The notes below the pieces were generated by a model. The model was not told where the DNA came from, did no database searches, and worked only from the letters and a program-made list of their open reading frames with translations. DNA of 64,000 nt from Arthrobotrys musiformis (taxonomy: Eukaryota > Ascomycota > Orbiliomycetes > Orbiliales > Orbiliaceae), in assembly GCA_036971715.1 (NCBI GenBank), contig JAVHJL010000005.1, positions 2,604,001 to 2,668,000 of the forward strand. Direction: 5' to 3'. Positions 34,101 to 44,200 of this stretch are shown here, piece after piece (within the stretch, counting starts at the first letter, position 1; each line of letters opens with the position of its first letter). Position numbers and translations under genes: made by a program.

Positions 34101-36648
34101 CCAGAAGCAGCGGGAATCAGTCCTACTCCCGGAGCCTCCTGTTATGCCGCGTCTCGTTGCATCTCGAACCCCGTCTCCTGTTGTCAACGTCACATTGACA
34201 CCGCCTGGGTTTTCAGCCCCCCAGAAATCCAGTAATGGGGGCCCCTCCATTGTCGGACTCGCTCGACCGCCTCCTGGGCTGCCAATTCCAACGGAATTCA
34301 GGCCGGTCATCTCTGTTACATCCTCCACCCCCACGCAGCCATCTAAACTCGCAAACTCTTCGGAGGCTTTGAACATGAGCCCCGTGTCGGCATTGACAAC
34401 GTCTCCGTCAAGTATAACGAAGTCAGCCTCTCCTCCGAAGAAGTCCTCCCGTCCATCACCCGCGAACCTTCCAGCTCGAAATATCCTTCAACAAGCGGTC
34501 GAGAAGGATGAGGCAGCAGTCGAGGTTTCCGATAATGACGATGACAGTTACGGAAGTAATGAGTACACCGACGAAGAAGACTATATAGACGAAGGGAAGG
34601 GAGGGGTCCAGAAAAAGGTTGCTCGAACCGTGAATAGCGGCCCCGCACCTGTAATATCCCCACCTGAAACTCCCAAATCGGTGACGCCGGAACCTACAAC
34701 TAGCCCGAGCCCCGGACCCCGGCAACGCCTTGGCCACTTCGCGCTTGGACGAATCCCTAAAGCTGGTAATGTGGAAGCGTCTTCTATAAGGCTTCCAACA
34801 TTGGCAGAAATTCTACCGCCGCCACCCAGTTTGCGCGCTCGCCAGCAACCGTCGCAACCTATTATGATTCACCCACCTCGCCGTATTGCCCACCCCCCAG
34901 TTGAGCAAGTACAATCAGTTAGCTCCGAGGATGAGGATGAAGACGATGGTGGCGAAGGTATCGACTATATAAACACGCGGAAGATTCCTCTCTCTAAGTT
35001 AGCCCCCTTAGTTACCACGGGGCTATCACAATTCCAAGTTTATAACGCCGCCACACCGCAAAGAATTTCTAACAATACGGATGACTGGTCTGAGTATGAT
35101 GATTTTATTGACGAAATGAGCGCGGCTACCCCACGAACCAAAACAACGTCTCTCGCTGCCCCCTTCACGGACGTTATCAAGTTCAAGCCGGACCTTCGGG
35201 ACGAAATGGAACCCACACGCCGTCTCAAGGACTCCCCAACTTTGCCATCTGCTGCAACTTTTGGGGATGTTACTAAGTTCGCACCTTCAAATAAAAAGAG
35301 ATTAGTCCTTGACCAAGGCAAACTGGCCCAAGGGAGACCTATCGCTGCACGGCCCTTCTTTTCACCCACCCTTCCTACAGCACGAAGCTCCCTCTTCGGT
35401 GGTAGTATCAAAGAACTCAATTCCCAGCGTTCCTCTTCAACATACAGTCAAAGATCCTCTGGCAACCAAAAGACAATTGCATTTGCCGATTTTATCGCCG
35501 CCTACGCCGAAGCCGATAGGGGTGTCATGAGCGTCATCGATCCACTCGACAAAACCAAAACCCCGCCCCAAGGACGAAAGGCGGGCGTACTCTCGCCGAT
35601 GTCATCTATCACCGATTTTGAGGATGATTCTTCGACCGACTCAGAATCTTATCGGGAAAGCATCATATCAGCAATGCCTGGAACTGAAGACGCCTTGGAG
35701 GGTGAAATGAAAGTTAGGCTGTGGGCCCTGATGACAAGCCGATGGCTTTCGTTTGGCCGTGTGCTTGTTTCTCCCGCTCATGAAGAAATCAAACTATCCC
35801 CGCCGGGATCAGCGAATAAAAGGATTCTCGTCATTGATGGGCTAGGAAACGATGATTGGTCATTCTATTGCTCTCTCAACTACCCCAATGCTACGGTCTA
35901 CAACCTTACGCCTTCGCCAGCAACCTACCCAACGTCGCCAGCAGGCAACCAACCGGGCTCGGGCAATTCAACCGACAATCTCAACAATCATCACCAAATC
36001 CACCACGCCTCCTTTGCCAGTCCATTCCCTTTCCCAAGTGGGTTCTTCACTGTCGTAACATTTCGATTCCTGCCTTGCACCTCAGACGCTCTTTGGCCAT
36101 TTATTGTATCACAATGCATGCGTGTCCTAAAACCAGGCGGCTACCTTGAACTGAGCGTCCTTGATATCGATATGGTCAATATGGGGCCTAGGACAAAACG
36201 CACCGTCGACGAGATCAAGGTTAACTTGCGAAAGCACCAATCAGGAAATGGCTCGGACTGGCACAAAAAGACGCCATCTGAGAAAGCTTTACGCCTGATG
36301 GCAAAACGCGGGTTTACAGATATCACACGATGCAGAGTAGGTCTTCCCACTGTCGGGAACGTCGACGGATCGAGGGAAGAGCAGGCATCGATGCAACAAA
36401 TTCTCAAAGAGGGTAATTCGCCGGAGGAAGTTGACATGGGTAGCGCCGAAGGCATCAATAGAGTCGTCTCCAAAGTCGGACGATGGTGGTATGGCAAATG
36501 CTTTGAGAACATCGGTGAAGACACCCAGGAAGAAACTCTTCGGTACAGAAAGACTCTTTGGGAAGATAAAACCCTTCTCAGGGAATGCGAAAAGAAGAAG
36601 ACCAACTTTCGAATGCTTATATCATTTGCACGAAAACCCACAAGTTAG
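31114..36648 (+). CDS. 1844-residue Ser/Pro-rich protein with C-terminal SAM-methyltransferase-like domain
   Basis: A single long exon with ATG in CGCACAATGTC. Residues 1 to about 1500 are low-complexity, dominated by Ser, Pro, Thr and Lys, with acidic patches (SDNDDDSYGSNEYTDEEDY at about 1145, SSEDEDEDDGGEG at about 1270). Four PPG[FL] motifs occur: APPPGLAAP, APPPGFSG, LTPPGFSAP and ARPPPGLPIP. Two blocks TSLAAPFTDVIKFKPD and ATFGDVTKFAPS look like a duplicated element. From about 1530 the sequence is globular: VRLWALMTSRWLSFGRVLVS, LVIDGLGNDDWSFYCSLNYP (Rossmann motif I position, with a non-standard glycine pattern), VVTFRFLPC, MRVLKPGGYLELSVLDIDM (typical post-motif) and KALRLMAKRGFTDIT. 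Class I methyltransferases of this kind occur at the end of large fungal proteins. Substrate unknown. Confidence 0.82.
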   Translation: MSNIYSPEASASTSQIPMYSGSGQSFAARARAKKAAMEAQSQVAPPPGLAAPSTTTAAARGRSRVPSPSFYGHDGGRRGPTKILLPVAPSLTPSPSITSPSSDPRTPSPPPTTKSTFYQLPNLGSSSSKSTMNDGTGYSQAASKTPSSTANSSSTVVAATEKRPQNVIRKKTNSQPTDPKMAMRTGSTTSTNASSASFTTSTSASHLDRGYGESRSVFGVMPPTSYTYASRNMPTTSSRQNPRTIAPPPGFSGTPGPSTMQRTRSGSGSQSSATSTRLSVSGIDSHLASPKSGVIPPPLTIPAAVAENYNSSPSTENCGSPGMFSHNSTPTSSSTNPSLFQSPGFSPPVIRARNSSPVRPLISKYAGVAAATDKLGKAIAMKGKDSEGSIPEAPKQTKVSSRNSLLPSSSGTTSLAAPKIRDIKTSEATKLAPPTKHIRKSSKDFLPSKSALSVGFGGFNFRKSSKDQTSASASSSQIGRSSHSRQSSRDSANVRSPGESSATSASYFPSTSPIPIPVPSSSTTSLRLPPSRPSRDGAPDDLEGFGSDVPVIQSGIVATKDSKTKGHKMKIITSSSLPYRSGAPFGNVNGSASSLNLTSTSVPGQSKSIRSPTPTSAKATNIVHGFNFASAQTTNSQPTKGTDGSPRKLKKEDKKNLGDKNGLTAIPPPSRPSLFSRGRTKTIPSPATSGDKEKSTSQRRLPGPAAGTGHEGYPQFNKPIRNRSSSSGSIPTAPTKTQTAVSTPPGSWGRASGAAALKNPQIDSFLASRLEPVVMKGGVAKSSGGVEMVKTGSAQSTSSFLQKLTSKNESQKSSLDLPRTESSQGQGPNSRDHSVDMPRKITNEFDEFNFGPDVTAQKHPSITIDTSSQPRPSAESPVTGILSPTTKIGLSKTSKSTPSIRVEESKLKQSKRLIPPAVGSTSQPTRRWRIFSKIQSAPDVSKDTKPKSLPAKTASQSPVLRQEVKFGDSNSGGYIRDVHSPPIRNPGHEIPRLIAPQKQRESVLLPEPPVMPRLVASRTPSPVVNVTLTPPGFSAPQKSSNGGPSIVGLARPPPGLPIPTEFRPVISVTSSTPTQPSKLANSSEALNMSPVSALTTSPSSITKSASPPKKSSRPSPANLPARNILQQAVEKDEAAVEVSDNDDDSYGSNEYTDEEDYIDEGKGGVQKKVARTVNSGPAPVISPPETPKSVTPEPTTSPSPGPRQRLGHFALGRIPKAGNVEASSIRLPTLAEILPPPPSLRARQQPSQPIMIHPPRRIAHPPVEQVQSVSSEDEDEDDGGEGIDYINTRKIPLSKLAPLVTTGLSQFQVYNAATPQRISNNTDDWSEYDDFIDEMSAATPRTKTTSLAAPFTDVIKFKPDLRDEMEPTRRLKDSPTLPSAATFGDVTKFAPSNKKRLVLDQGKLAQGRPIAARPFFSPTLPTARSSLFGGSIKELNSQRSSSTYSQRSSGNQKTIAFADFIAAYAEADRGVMSVIDPLDKTKTPPQGRKAGVLSPMSSITDFEDDSSTDSESYRESIISAMPGTEDALEGEMKVRLWALMTSRWLSFGRVLVSPAHEEIKLSPPGSANKRILVIDGLGNDDWSFYCSLNYPNATVYNLTPSPATYPTSPAGNQPGSGNSTDNLNNHHQIHHASFASPFPFPSGFFTVVTFRFLPCTSDALWPFIVSQCMRVLKPGGYLELSVLDIDMVNMGPRTKRTVDEIKVNLRKHQSGNGSDWHKKTPSEKALRLMAKRGFTDITRCRVGLPTVGNVDGSREEQASMQQILKEGNSPEEVDMGSAEGINRVVSKVGRWWYGKCFENIGEDTQEETLRYRKTLWEDKTLLRECEKKKTNFRMLISFARKPTS

Positions 36649-38154
36649 CATTTTGCATAATTTCCTTTTACCACACAAAAACTCCATTTTCAGCATATAC
36701 GCATTTTTCGCAATAAATTATGAAATGACGATGACGATCTTAACGAAGAAACGATGTTTTACTCGGCCCCGTTAAGAAACGGGTTTTCTTCTTGGACCCT
36801 GAACACAAAAACGACAGAAACTTTACCGCAAACCCTTCCCTCTACGCTCCCAAGAGCTATTACTTACAACCCCTTTTTTTATATATAATTCGACAAGCGA
36901 TTCTTATTCCTGAAAATGATTTCATTCATTAGATACCCATTCGTTCGCTACTGTCGCTGTCGCGATCTGCATTCAGGGCTACTTCCGCGAAGCAGGCATG
37001 AAGCCTACGAAACACATTTATGTTGATTGACAACTACTTTTTTGATCTTGACGTTTCATTTCATTTCTTCATTTCTTTTGTTATGCTTTCCTTTTCAATT
37101 ATATATATATACACACATTACCTGTATCCATAAAACACATCGCAAATTCGGGGGGTTGGCTTATGGCGTGGAAAGAGACTCGATTTTTCCCTGTAGCTCC
37201 TGCATTTGCTCTTCTGGGAAGACAGTTTTTCATTGGTTGTTCTATGGGACGGCGTAATTCGGGGATATTTGTTCGCAACCTGCATTCGTCTCATATTTTG
37301 GAGAATTGGGGTTTCTGATTATGTATTACTAGACACATGGGTAAAATGGATATATATGTTTTGCTACTCTTCATCTAAGTTGAAAAACACAAAAGAAAAA
37401 AGGTTCTTAAGCTATTTTTGTAATATCGTGCGTCTCACCTATCGTGCCAATTCCACTTTTTCTGTGCGATTTCGGGAAACCTCAAGGGTCCAGGTCAGGC
37501 GCCACCCATATCCTACAGGAGACCCACAACCCATATAGTTTATTATATTTCTTCAGTCCACATGATCAGGCTGTTCTCCCTAAACGGACCATTTTGAACA
37601 TAGATGCTTCATATCTCATTTCATAAAATCATCAGGGTATTAAGTACATGCATCATAAAATCTTTTGGGGTTTTAAGAAGATGTTTGGGTTGAAAGGAAA
37701 ACAAAGCGGGAGAGGCACCATATCATCAAAACATGCAAAAAGTGGTCGGAGAAGGAAGAAAAGAAAAAAAGAAACTGGGGAACAGGGGGGTTTTTGCTTT
37801 AAAAAAAAAAAAACCAAGCTAAAACTTTGGGTTCCATATCCTCTTTGTCGAACATGTGAACATCTTTCCGTACGGTGTATGCATCATCAGGAACCGGCCC
37901 ACCCAGACACTCCGAACAGAGAAGAAGAAAAGAGAGAAAACAAAAATAAAAAACCCGCCGCGAACTAATTTAACTCCGATCCCGATCCCGGCAACCTGTG
38001 ATCCCAAGCCATGATCTCGATATTATAAAAGAAAATATTAATGTTGAACAGATGAAAAGGCGGTGTGGCTCGCGTGATCTACTTTCACCCTCACCTCCTA
38101 ACTATTGTGAAACGCCAAAGGCGTGACATCGACAGAAGCGACGAGGTGAGACAC
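36649..38154. other. Convergent 3' intergenic region
   Basis: It lies between the stop of the large plus gene and the stop of the minus zinc-finger gene. It is AT-rich with a TA repeat at 37100-37111 and A-rich runs near 37800. The short frames on both strands are low-complexity. No gene seen. Confidence 0.55.
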
Positions 38155-39657
38155 TTAACAATCGATCATTCTAAATCGTTTAGTCAGATCCTCAACACTC
38201 GGCGATCTCCATGATCTCCATCTGCCCATACCGCACTTATCATCAGTTTCAACATGCCTGATCAAACCTCTGATAGAGGCGAATGTTCTACCACAGCTGT
38301 TCCTTCCGGAGCAGCAGTAGGATTCTGCATCGTGATCTCTAGCAAGATGGCAGTTCAACCTTTCCAAAGTATGGTATGTTTTGCAACAGACCGCACATTC
38401 AAATTTATACCCGTTCCAGGAGAGGTTTGTAGCGAGCCTCGATTGTCGCAGTGTGTCCTCCCAGTCGGAGTACCCGTCATCCGACTCGTCGGAGGCGTAT
38501 GGACGATGTCTGCTCTGGCTACGAGCACGGTAGTAAATACTATGACGGCTCCTGCTCCTGCTATGGTTTGGGCGGCTGCGGCTGCGGCTGCGATCGTAGC
38601 TCTGGTAGTGACGGCCCCGTTCGTATTCGGTGGGCTCACCGCAGTTAAGATACTCCATAGACCTGCTGTCTACGTATTTAAATACTGGTTCAACGACTTC
38701 GCAGCTATCAGCAGATCCCTTCCGGTCGAAGCTGTATTCGATGGCGTTCTTGGGGTATCCGTGGTAAGGAAGGTAGTAGCGGGGTCGGTCAACATCGTTG
38801 ACGATCTTCAAGGGTTTCTCAAGGTTGTCGTGTTTGCCGAGGAGTTTCTTAAAGTCTTCCTCCTTCTTAGGCTTATTCTTGCCGGCGCATGTACCGATTT
38901 CGAAGTGGATTTGGAGGGAGCTGTGCGCTTCGAATGTGCGTGGGCAGTAAGGGCACTTGATAAGTTTGTGGCTCTTGTGCTCGTGAGAATCGAAGTGCTG
39001 CGCAATTAAGTTAGCCTATACGAATTCCAAAACTCATCGTCGAAAAAAAAAAGGGGTGGGGGGTTATATTTAGCTTACTATGTGGAGGTGTTCGGCGCTG
39101 TTGTGGTCGCGCTTGCATTGGATGCAGTAGAAGTGATTCTTGCTAGTAGACAAGTGTCTTGCATATTCCTCGTCATCGCAGAACCCCTCTTTGCAAGCCG
39201 AACAGTACGGATGCTTCTTGAGTCTGGCGAAGTGGTCTTTGAGTTCCTTTTCCGTCGTGTAAAAAACATTGCAATCCCAGCAGACATGATGGCTACCGGA
39301 GAGGTGTTCGCGCAACTTATCCTCGTCGTCAAAGAGTTTCTTACAAAGCACACAATAGGAATGCTTCTCCAAGTAGTGCTCGGTAAGCTGCGCCTGCGAA
39401 GTTACCGCAATGTTACATTTCGCACAATGATAGTGGTTACGGCTGGTCTTGTGGTGGTTTTCCAGAGATTTGTTGTCGTGGAAGTGTCGCACGCACAGTC
39501 TGCAGTAGAAGTGGAATTTGGAGTCTAGGAAGTGCTCTTCTAAAGCATCTGTAGATATGAAGTGTCGCATACACTGGTTACAGTATGTTTCCTTCTGAAC
39601 GGAGCCATAGCCACTTAGGCTAAACGTCGCATGTGGCTTCCACCGCGACAGAGACAT
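38155..39657 (-). CDS. C2H2 zinc-finger protein with Arg/Ser-rich linker
   Basis: Two exons: 39657-39079 and 38997-38155 (473 aa, 81-nt intron with CTAAC branch). Seven or so compact fingers fill residues 22-215: CNQCMRHF, CRLCVRHF, CAKCNIAV, CVLCKKLF, CWDCNVFY, CSACKEGF and CIQCKRDH, with His pairs spaced as in C2H2/LIN28-like arrays. Another (CPYCPRTF) follows in exon 2. A linker has short SR dipeptides (YDRSRSRSRPNHSRSRSRH) and an acidic run. Two last fingers (CAVCCKTYHTLERLNCHL and the CSGRNSCGRTF region) lie near the C-terminus. Dense fingers with an SR linker suggest nucleic-acid binding, RNA or DNA, in the nucleus. No orthologue could be named. Confidence 0.86.
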
Positions 39658-41288
39658 CGTTTACTTTTTGAATTAGGGGTTTGGGTGTTGTGTGTTGGAT
39701 TTCGACTTCGCACTTGGTGTTCCAAGTTAACAATGTCGAGGGAGGATCCAAAAAAAAATAAAGCCTGAGGAGGTCTAAGATTCGAAATGTGCGGGGCAAA
39801 ATGGCTTCAAGTGCTTCTGACAGCAAGTCTGTGTTAGTTTTAAAATTGGAGGAAAGATTAACTCGTGTCTTTCAGGCACTGGATGGTGGGCACCGTCAGC
39901 TTTTAAAGTTAAGTTTACAACGATAGCGCTATAGCTCACTACTATCAAGCTATCGGTGCGCACAGCGCACCCACACACGGGTGATCTTGTACGAGGGATC
40001 CACGTTGTGGGTGTGGGTGTATCATGTATCAAATCTCGCTTCCTGTTGCGTATTGATAACCACCAGCGCCAGACCATTATTAGAAGCTATTGGAGGCCTG
40101 GCCTTCAATTTTCGCGGCGGCTTTAGTAGATACATCGATCCCTTAGGGCGAAATACCGACCTAGTTGATGAGCACAGAGCCTAGCAGCTCTGACTCCGCC
40201 CGATACTAACGAAGCTTAATCGACTCTAACTACTTAAGGGCACGGGGAAGCGATGCCTTTGGAACACAGAAGCATTTCAGAGTGCCCGCAAAGGCCTTTT
40301 CGAATCCTTAGACTCACCATTCTTTGAATGACCGTCGCAATGGTGGGCGGTGACTGCATCACACAGCTAGCGGTTACTCTTTCGGGAATGGTGGTCTGCG
40401 CCTGGCCTGCATGGTTCACGGAAACTGGAAAATGCACGGATTGTTGTCCATGCTGGACATACAGGATGACTCCATGGCGCATGCCAGGACTCACCAGCAG
40501 GCGTACTTCGCGCGTGGTTTTTTCCAGGAATCCACTTGGATTGGTTCAGCTGACCGACATCCAACATTTCATAGGTCACCGCGTTTGTCTCCCAACATCC
40601 CCCAAAGAACTGGGAATTTTTGCCGTCTACTCCCTAAAAGGCTAACAATAACCATATTCAGGCCGGGGATCCAATGACGACGAGATCGTGCCACAACAAG
40701 GCTTTGAAGGTTTCAATAGCCAGTCTGTGCCTCCCACTTGACGGGAGAACTTTAATTAAAGCGCCTCAATCAAAGTGAGTTTTATAATTAGTTGAAATTG
40801 TGGGATTTCTGAATCTGGAAGTTGCCTGAATCGATCTTGCGATTTTCCTTGTGTGACCGTTACCAGTCCACAACTTGGCCAACAACACAACCGGCAACGC
40901 CAATGTTGAGGCTAATAACTCTAAAGCCTTTGGGGGGGGGGGGGGGGGGGTACGAGATGGTAACCTTTTCTCTAGCGTTGAACTAAGTATGAGGCCAAGG
41001 CTAAGCGGATCGAAGAGAAAGCGAAAGTTAATTTATTTGTGGTGGTTTGAAGCAGAACTCGTGAGAAACGGCAATTAGCCATATGATATTATGAGTGGCC
41101 CCGTGAAGACTATAGACATTAAAAATCCTGTTATACATGAAAAATAAAAATTATAAATAAGAAACGCTATCTAACAGAGTGGAGAGTTATATCTCCAATC
41201 TCAGCTTTCGGCACAAACCAGGCCTGTTCTATAAAATCATAAACAAACCCTTCCCAAATAATTGTAGCTTTTTTTTGTACAGCACTGT
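39658..41288. other. Intergenic between zinc-finger promoter and ABC transporter 3' end
   Basis: It holds the promoter of the zinc-finger gene (39658 upward) and the 3' region of the ABC transporter. Overlapping frames at 40230-40680 on both strands show no family feature. A run of 19 G lies at 40932-40950. Confidence 0.5.
40932..40950 (+). repeat. Homopolymer run of 19 G
   Basis: Nineteen consecutive guanines in non-coding DNA, preceded by CCTTT and followed by TACGAG. This is the mirror of the 19-C run at 9125-9143, but the flanks are unrelated. Confidence 0.9.
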
Positions 41289-44200
41289 TTAAACCTTCTC
41301 CTCAGGTGCGTTGACGCCGACCTGCTGCACCTTCTTGTTCTTATCCGCCTCCTTCGCAACTTTCAGGTCCTTATCCTTTGGAACTCTTGCAATGTAGTAC
41401 ATGCCTACGGCAGCAAATAAGTTGAAGATGATATAGACGGAGAAAATAACCCAATTCCTCCATCGTTGAGAGTATTGAACGCCGAGGCCGGACAAGAACG
41501 CATTGGTGCTGGCAGATGGACAAATTTCACAAATATCGGTGGATGACTTATTAATAACCGCAACGCCGGCCATCGCTTCGAACGCCTCAAGGTAAGAACC
41601 ACAGTTCATTCCCTCGGGTGCGTGGACACGAACAAGTTCTCGTGCATTGCAGACGACATCCGTGTTGGCAAGGCCGGCGGAAAGAATTCCGCCGACGAAG
41701 TAAGTGAACGGAGAGATATAGTAAACTAAGCAAATTACCCCGTTAGAATTGTTATAGTATAGGAATCTGAGTCAAGACTACTTACGAGTATATCTCCAGA
41801 TGACGGGGAGTGTGTGTGGCTGGGCAATGACACCGCAGAAAATAAGACAAACCGAGAACATCAAGTTGGCAATGTTGCCACCAGTTTCTATGCGAGTTGT
41901 TAGTTGAGGAACCTCAAATCTCAAAACGTATGGAATAAAACCAACCTGCAAGTTCGACACCCGCAATCACCATAGTACCGAAGGTAGAGGTAAAGAGATA
42001 GAACGAAAGGCAGTAGAGGAAAAAGAGACCACCGCGCTCGACTTCAGTGTTGCTCACAATAGCGTTCTTGTACATGCCGGTCGGGAAGTAGAACGAGAAG
42101 AAGACCAAAACAGCGGCGAGTGTTTGCCATGGAAGTTCAACCAAGAGATTGGAAACCATGAAAGCAGTCCACTTGTAGGTACGAGAGGGACGCTCACGAG
42201 CTTCATACAAAGCTCTTTGTGTAACGAAATGGGGCATAAGCTGTTGGACCAATTGACCGAAAGTGGTGAGAATCAAGAAACTATAATACCCACACTGTTA
42301 GTTATCGCTCGAAGGAAGGGCCGTGCCAACTTATTTCGACTTACATCGAGAACATCTGTCCTTGCAACCCAGCAAGACTGGTACCAGCGTTAAAGAAGGA
42401 GAACCCGACAAACAAGGCGGACAATAGACAAAGGATCAATTTAGCGTAGATGTACGAAGGTGTTCTCCAGTATTGTTGCCAGACACGGATAAAGACATAG
42501 TAGAGCTGAGTCTTGAACGAAACAGCAAAGTCATTCTTGCTGCTCGCAAGGTTGGACATTGGGCCTTGGACAATTTCGTGGGGGAGTTCTTTTTCCATGC
42601 GGTCCAGTTCTGCAAGAACCTCGGAGTTCTCACGGGACTCGCGCCAGACCCTTGGCCATTCAACCTCGGAGTGGGATCCAGGGGCCGCGCCAATGACTTC
42701 CAACATCCATTCAGCTGGGTTTGCGTCCGACGGGCAGGGGAAGCCGCCATTGCTTTCGAAGTAGTTGATCAAAGTCTCAGAATTGTTACCAATTTCACCA
42801 AAGTAGATTTGTCTTCCACCTGCGGCCAAAAACAGAAGTCGATCGAATTCCTGGAAAAGAACAGCTGACGGTTGGTGGATAGTGCAAAGGATAGCTTGAC
42901 CGTTTCTCGCGAGTTTCCTTAACAAAGTACAAATAGACCATGCAGTTTGGGAGTCAAGACCGGAAGTGGGTTCGTCCAAGAAGAGAAGTAATTCCGGTCG
43001 GGCAGCCAATTCGACACCGATTGTCAATCGCTTTCGCTGTTCGACATTGAGACTAAAATTGATGTTAGCTTTGGCTGGAAAGGACTAAGTATTCTTGTAG
43101 TGAAGTTACCCTTCGCCAGGGACACCGACAACGGCGTCAACGAACTCCTCCATCTCGAGAATCTGAATGACTTCTTCGACGTAATCAAGTTTTTCCTTTC
43201 GGCTAAGTTCCTGTGGCTGTCTGAGCAAAGCAGAGAATTCCAAAGCTTCTCTGACAGTAGAAGTCTCTAAGTGAAGATCCTGTTGCTGAACGTAGCCGGT
43301 CTTACGCTGGAAAGAACCATCTCGTTTCTGGCCGTTCACGAACATGTCACCAGTAATGACACCAGTAGTCTTGCGGGAGGCCAAAACGTCGAGAAGAGTT
43401 GTTTTACCAGCACCAGAGACACCCATGAGTGCAGTAAGAGTACCAGGCTTAACCCATCCGGAAACATGATCAAGCAACCTTCTTTCGCCGCCCTTGACCG
43501 GGATATCATATACAACATTTTTCCAGTGAAAGATCGAAGTTTGCTTTTGGATAGCCGCGACTGATATTTCTCGGGTCATCACCGCACCAAGTTCTTGCTC
43601 TCTAGCTGCTTCCTTCGGCTCGTTGCCCTCGACATCATCACTGTTCTTCTTGGCAGAAACTGGAAGTTTTCCTTTCTTGAAGACTAGGACTTCACCCTTG
43701 GATTTGGCAGCGGTAATCTTGTCCGAAGCGATAATATAGACAGCGCAGAAGAAAAAGACATATGCCCTAAACCACCCAGATCATTAGTATATATGTCCCA
43801 ATCAATTTCTAGAATCGAAACAAGCTTACCAGATGATACCCAAGTTACGCCACATGTGCGACTTGAAGTATTCGAATGAGATATTTATGTACTGGTCTCC
43901 ACTAACGACCTCTTGGCCAGCGACAGCAGAAGTGGCGGAGCAGACGCGGGAGTCGCCACTAACATTATCGTAGCCAGGGCCACTAGGGATATAGGCAGAG
44001 CAAGCAAATTCTCGCCCGCTGAATTCATTAACCATCAAACTCTCAAAAGAGTAAGAGATTGGGTTAACATAGCCGATCCATCGGGCCCATCCACGCATTT
44101 CAACGACAGGAATAGCAAACCCGGTGTACATGATCAAACCGAGAATGAAAATAGCAGCTGGGGTCATAGCTTGGTGGAGCGTTCGACTAACGGATGCGAT

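Noticed and set aside
38254..39009. 251-codon plus-strand open frame
   Set aside because: Antisense to the zinc-finger gene. Its hydrophobic, Val-rich translation is a typical mirror of the opposite strand.
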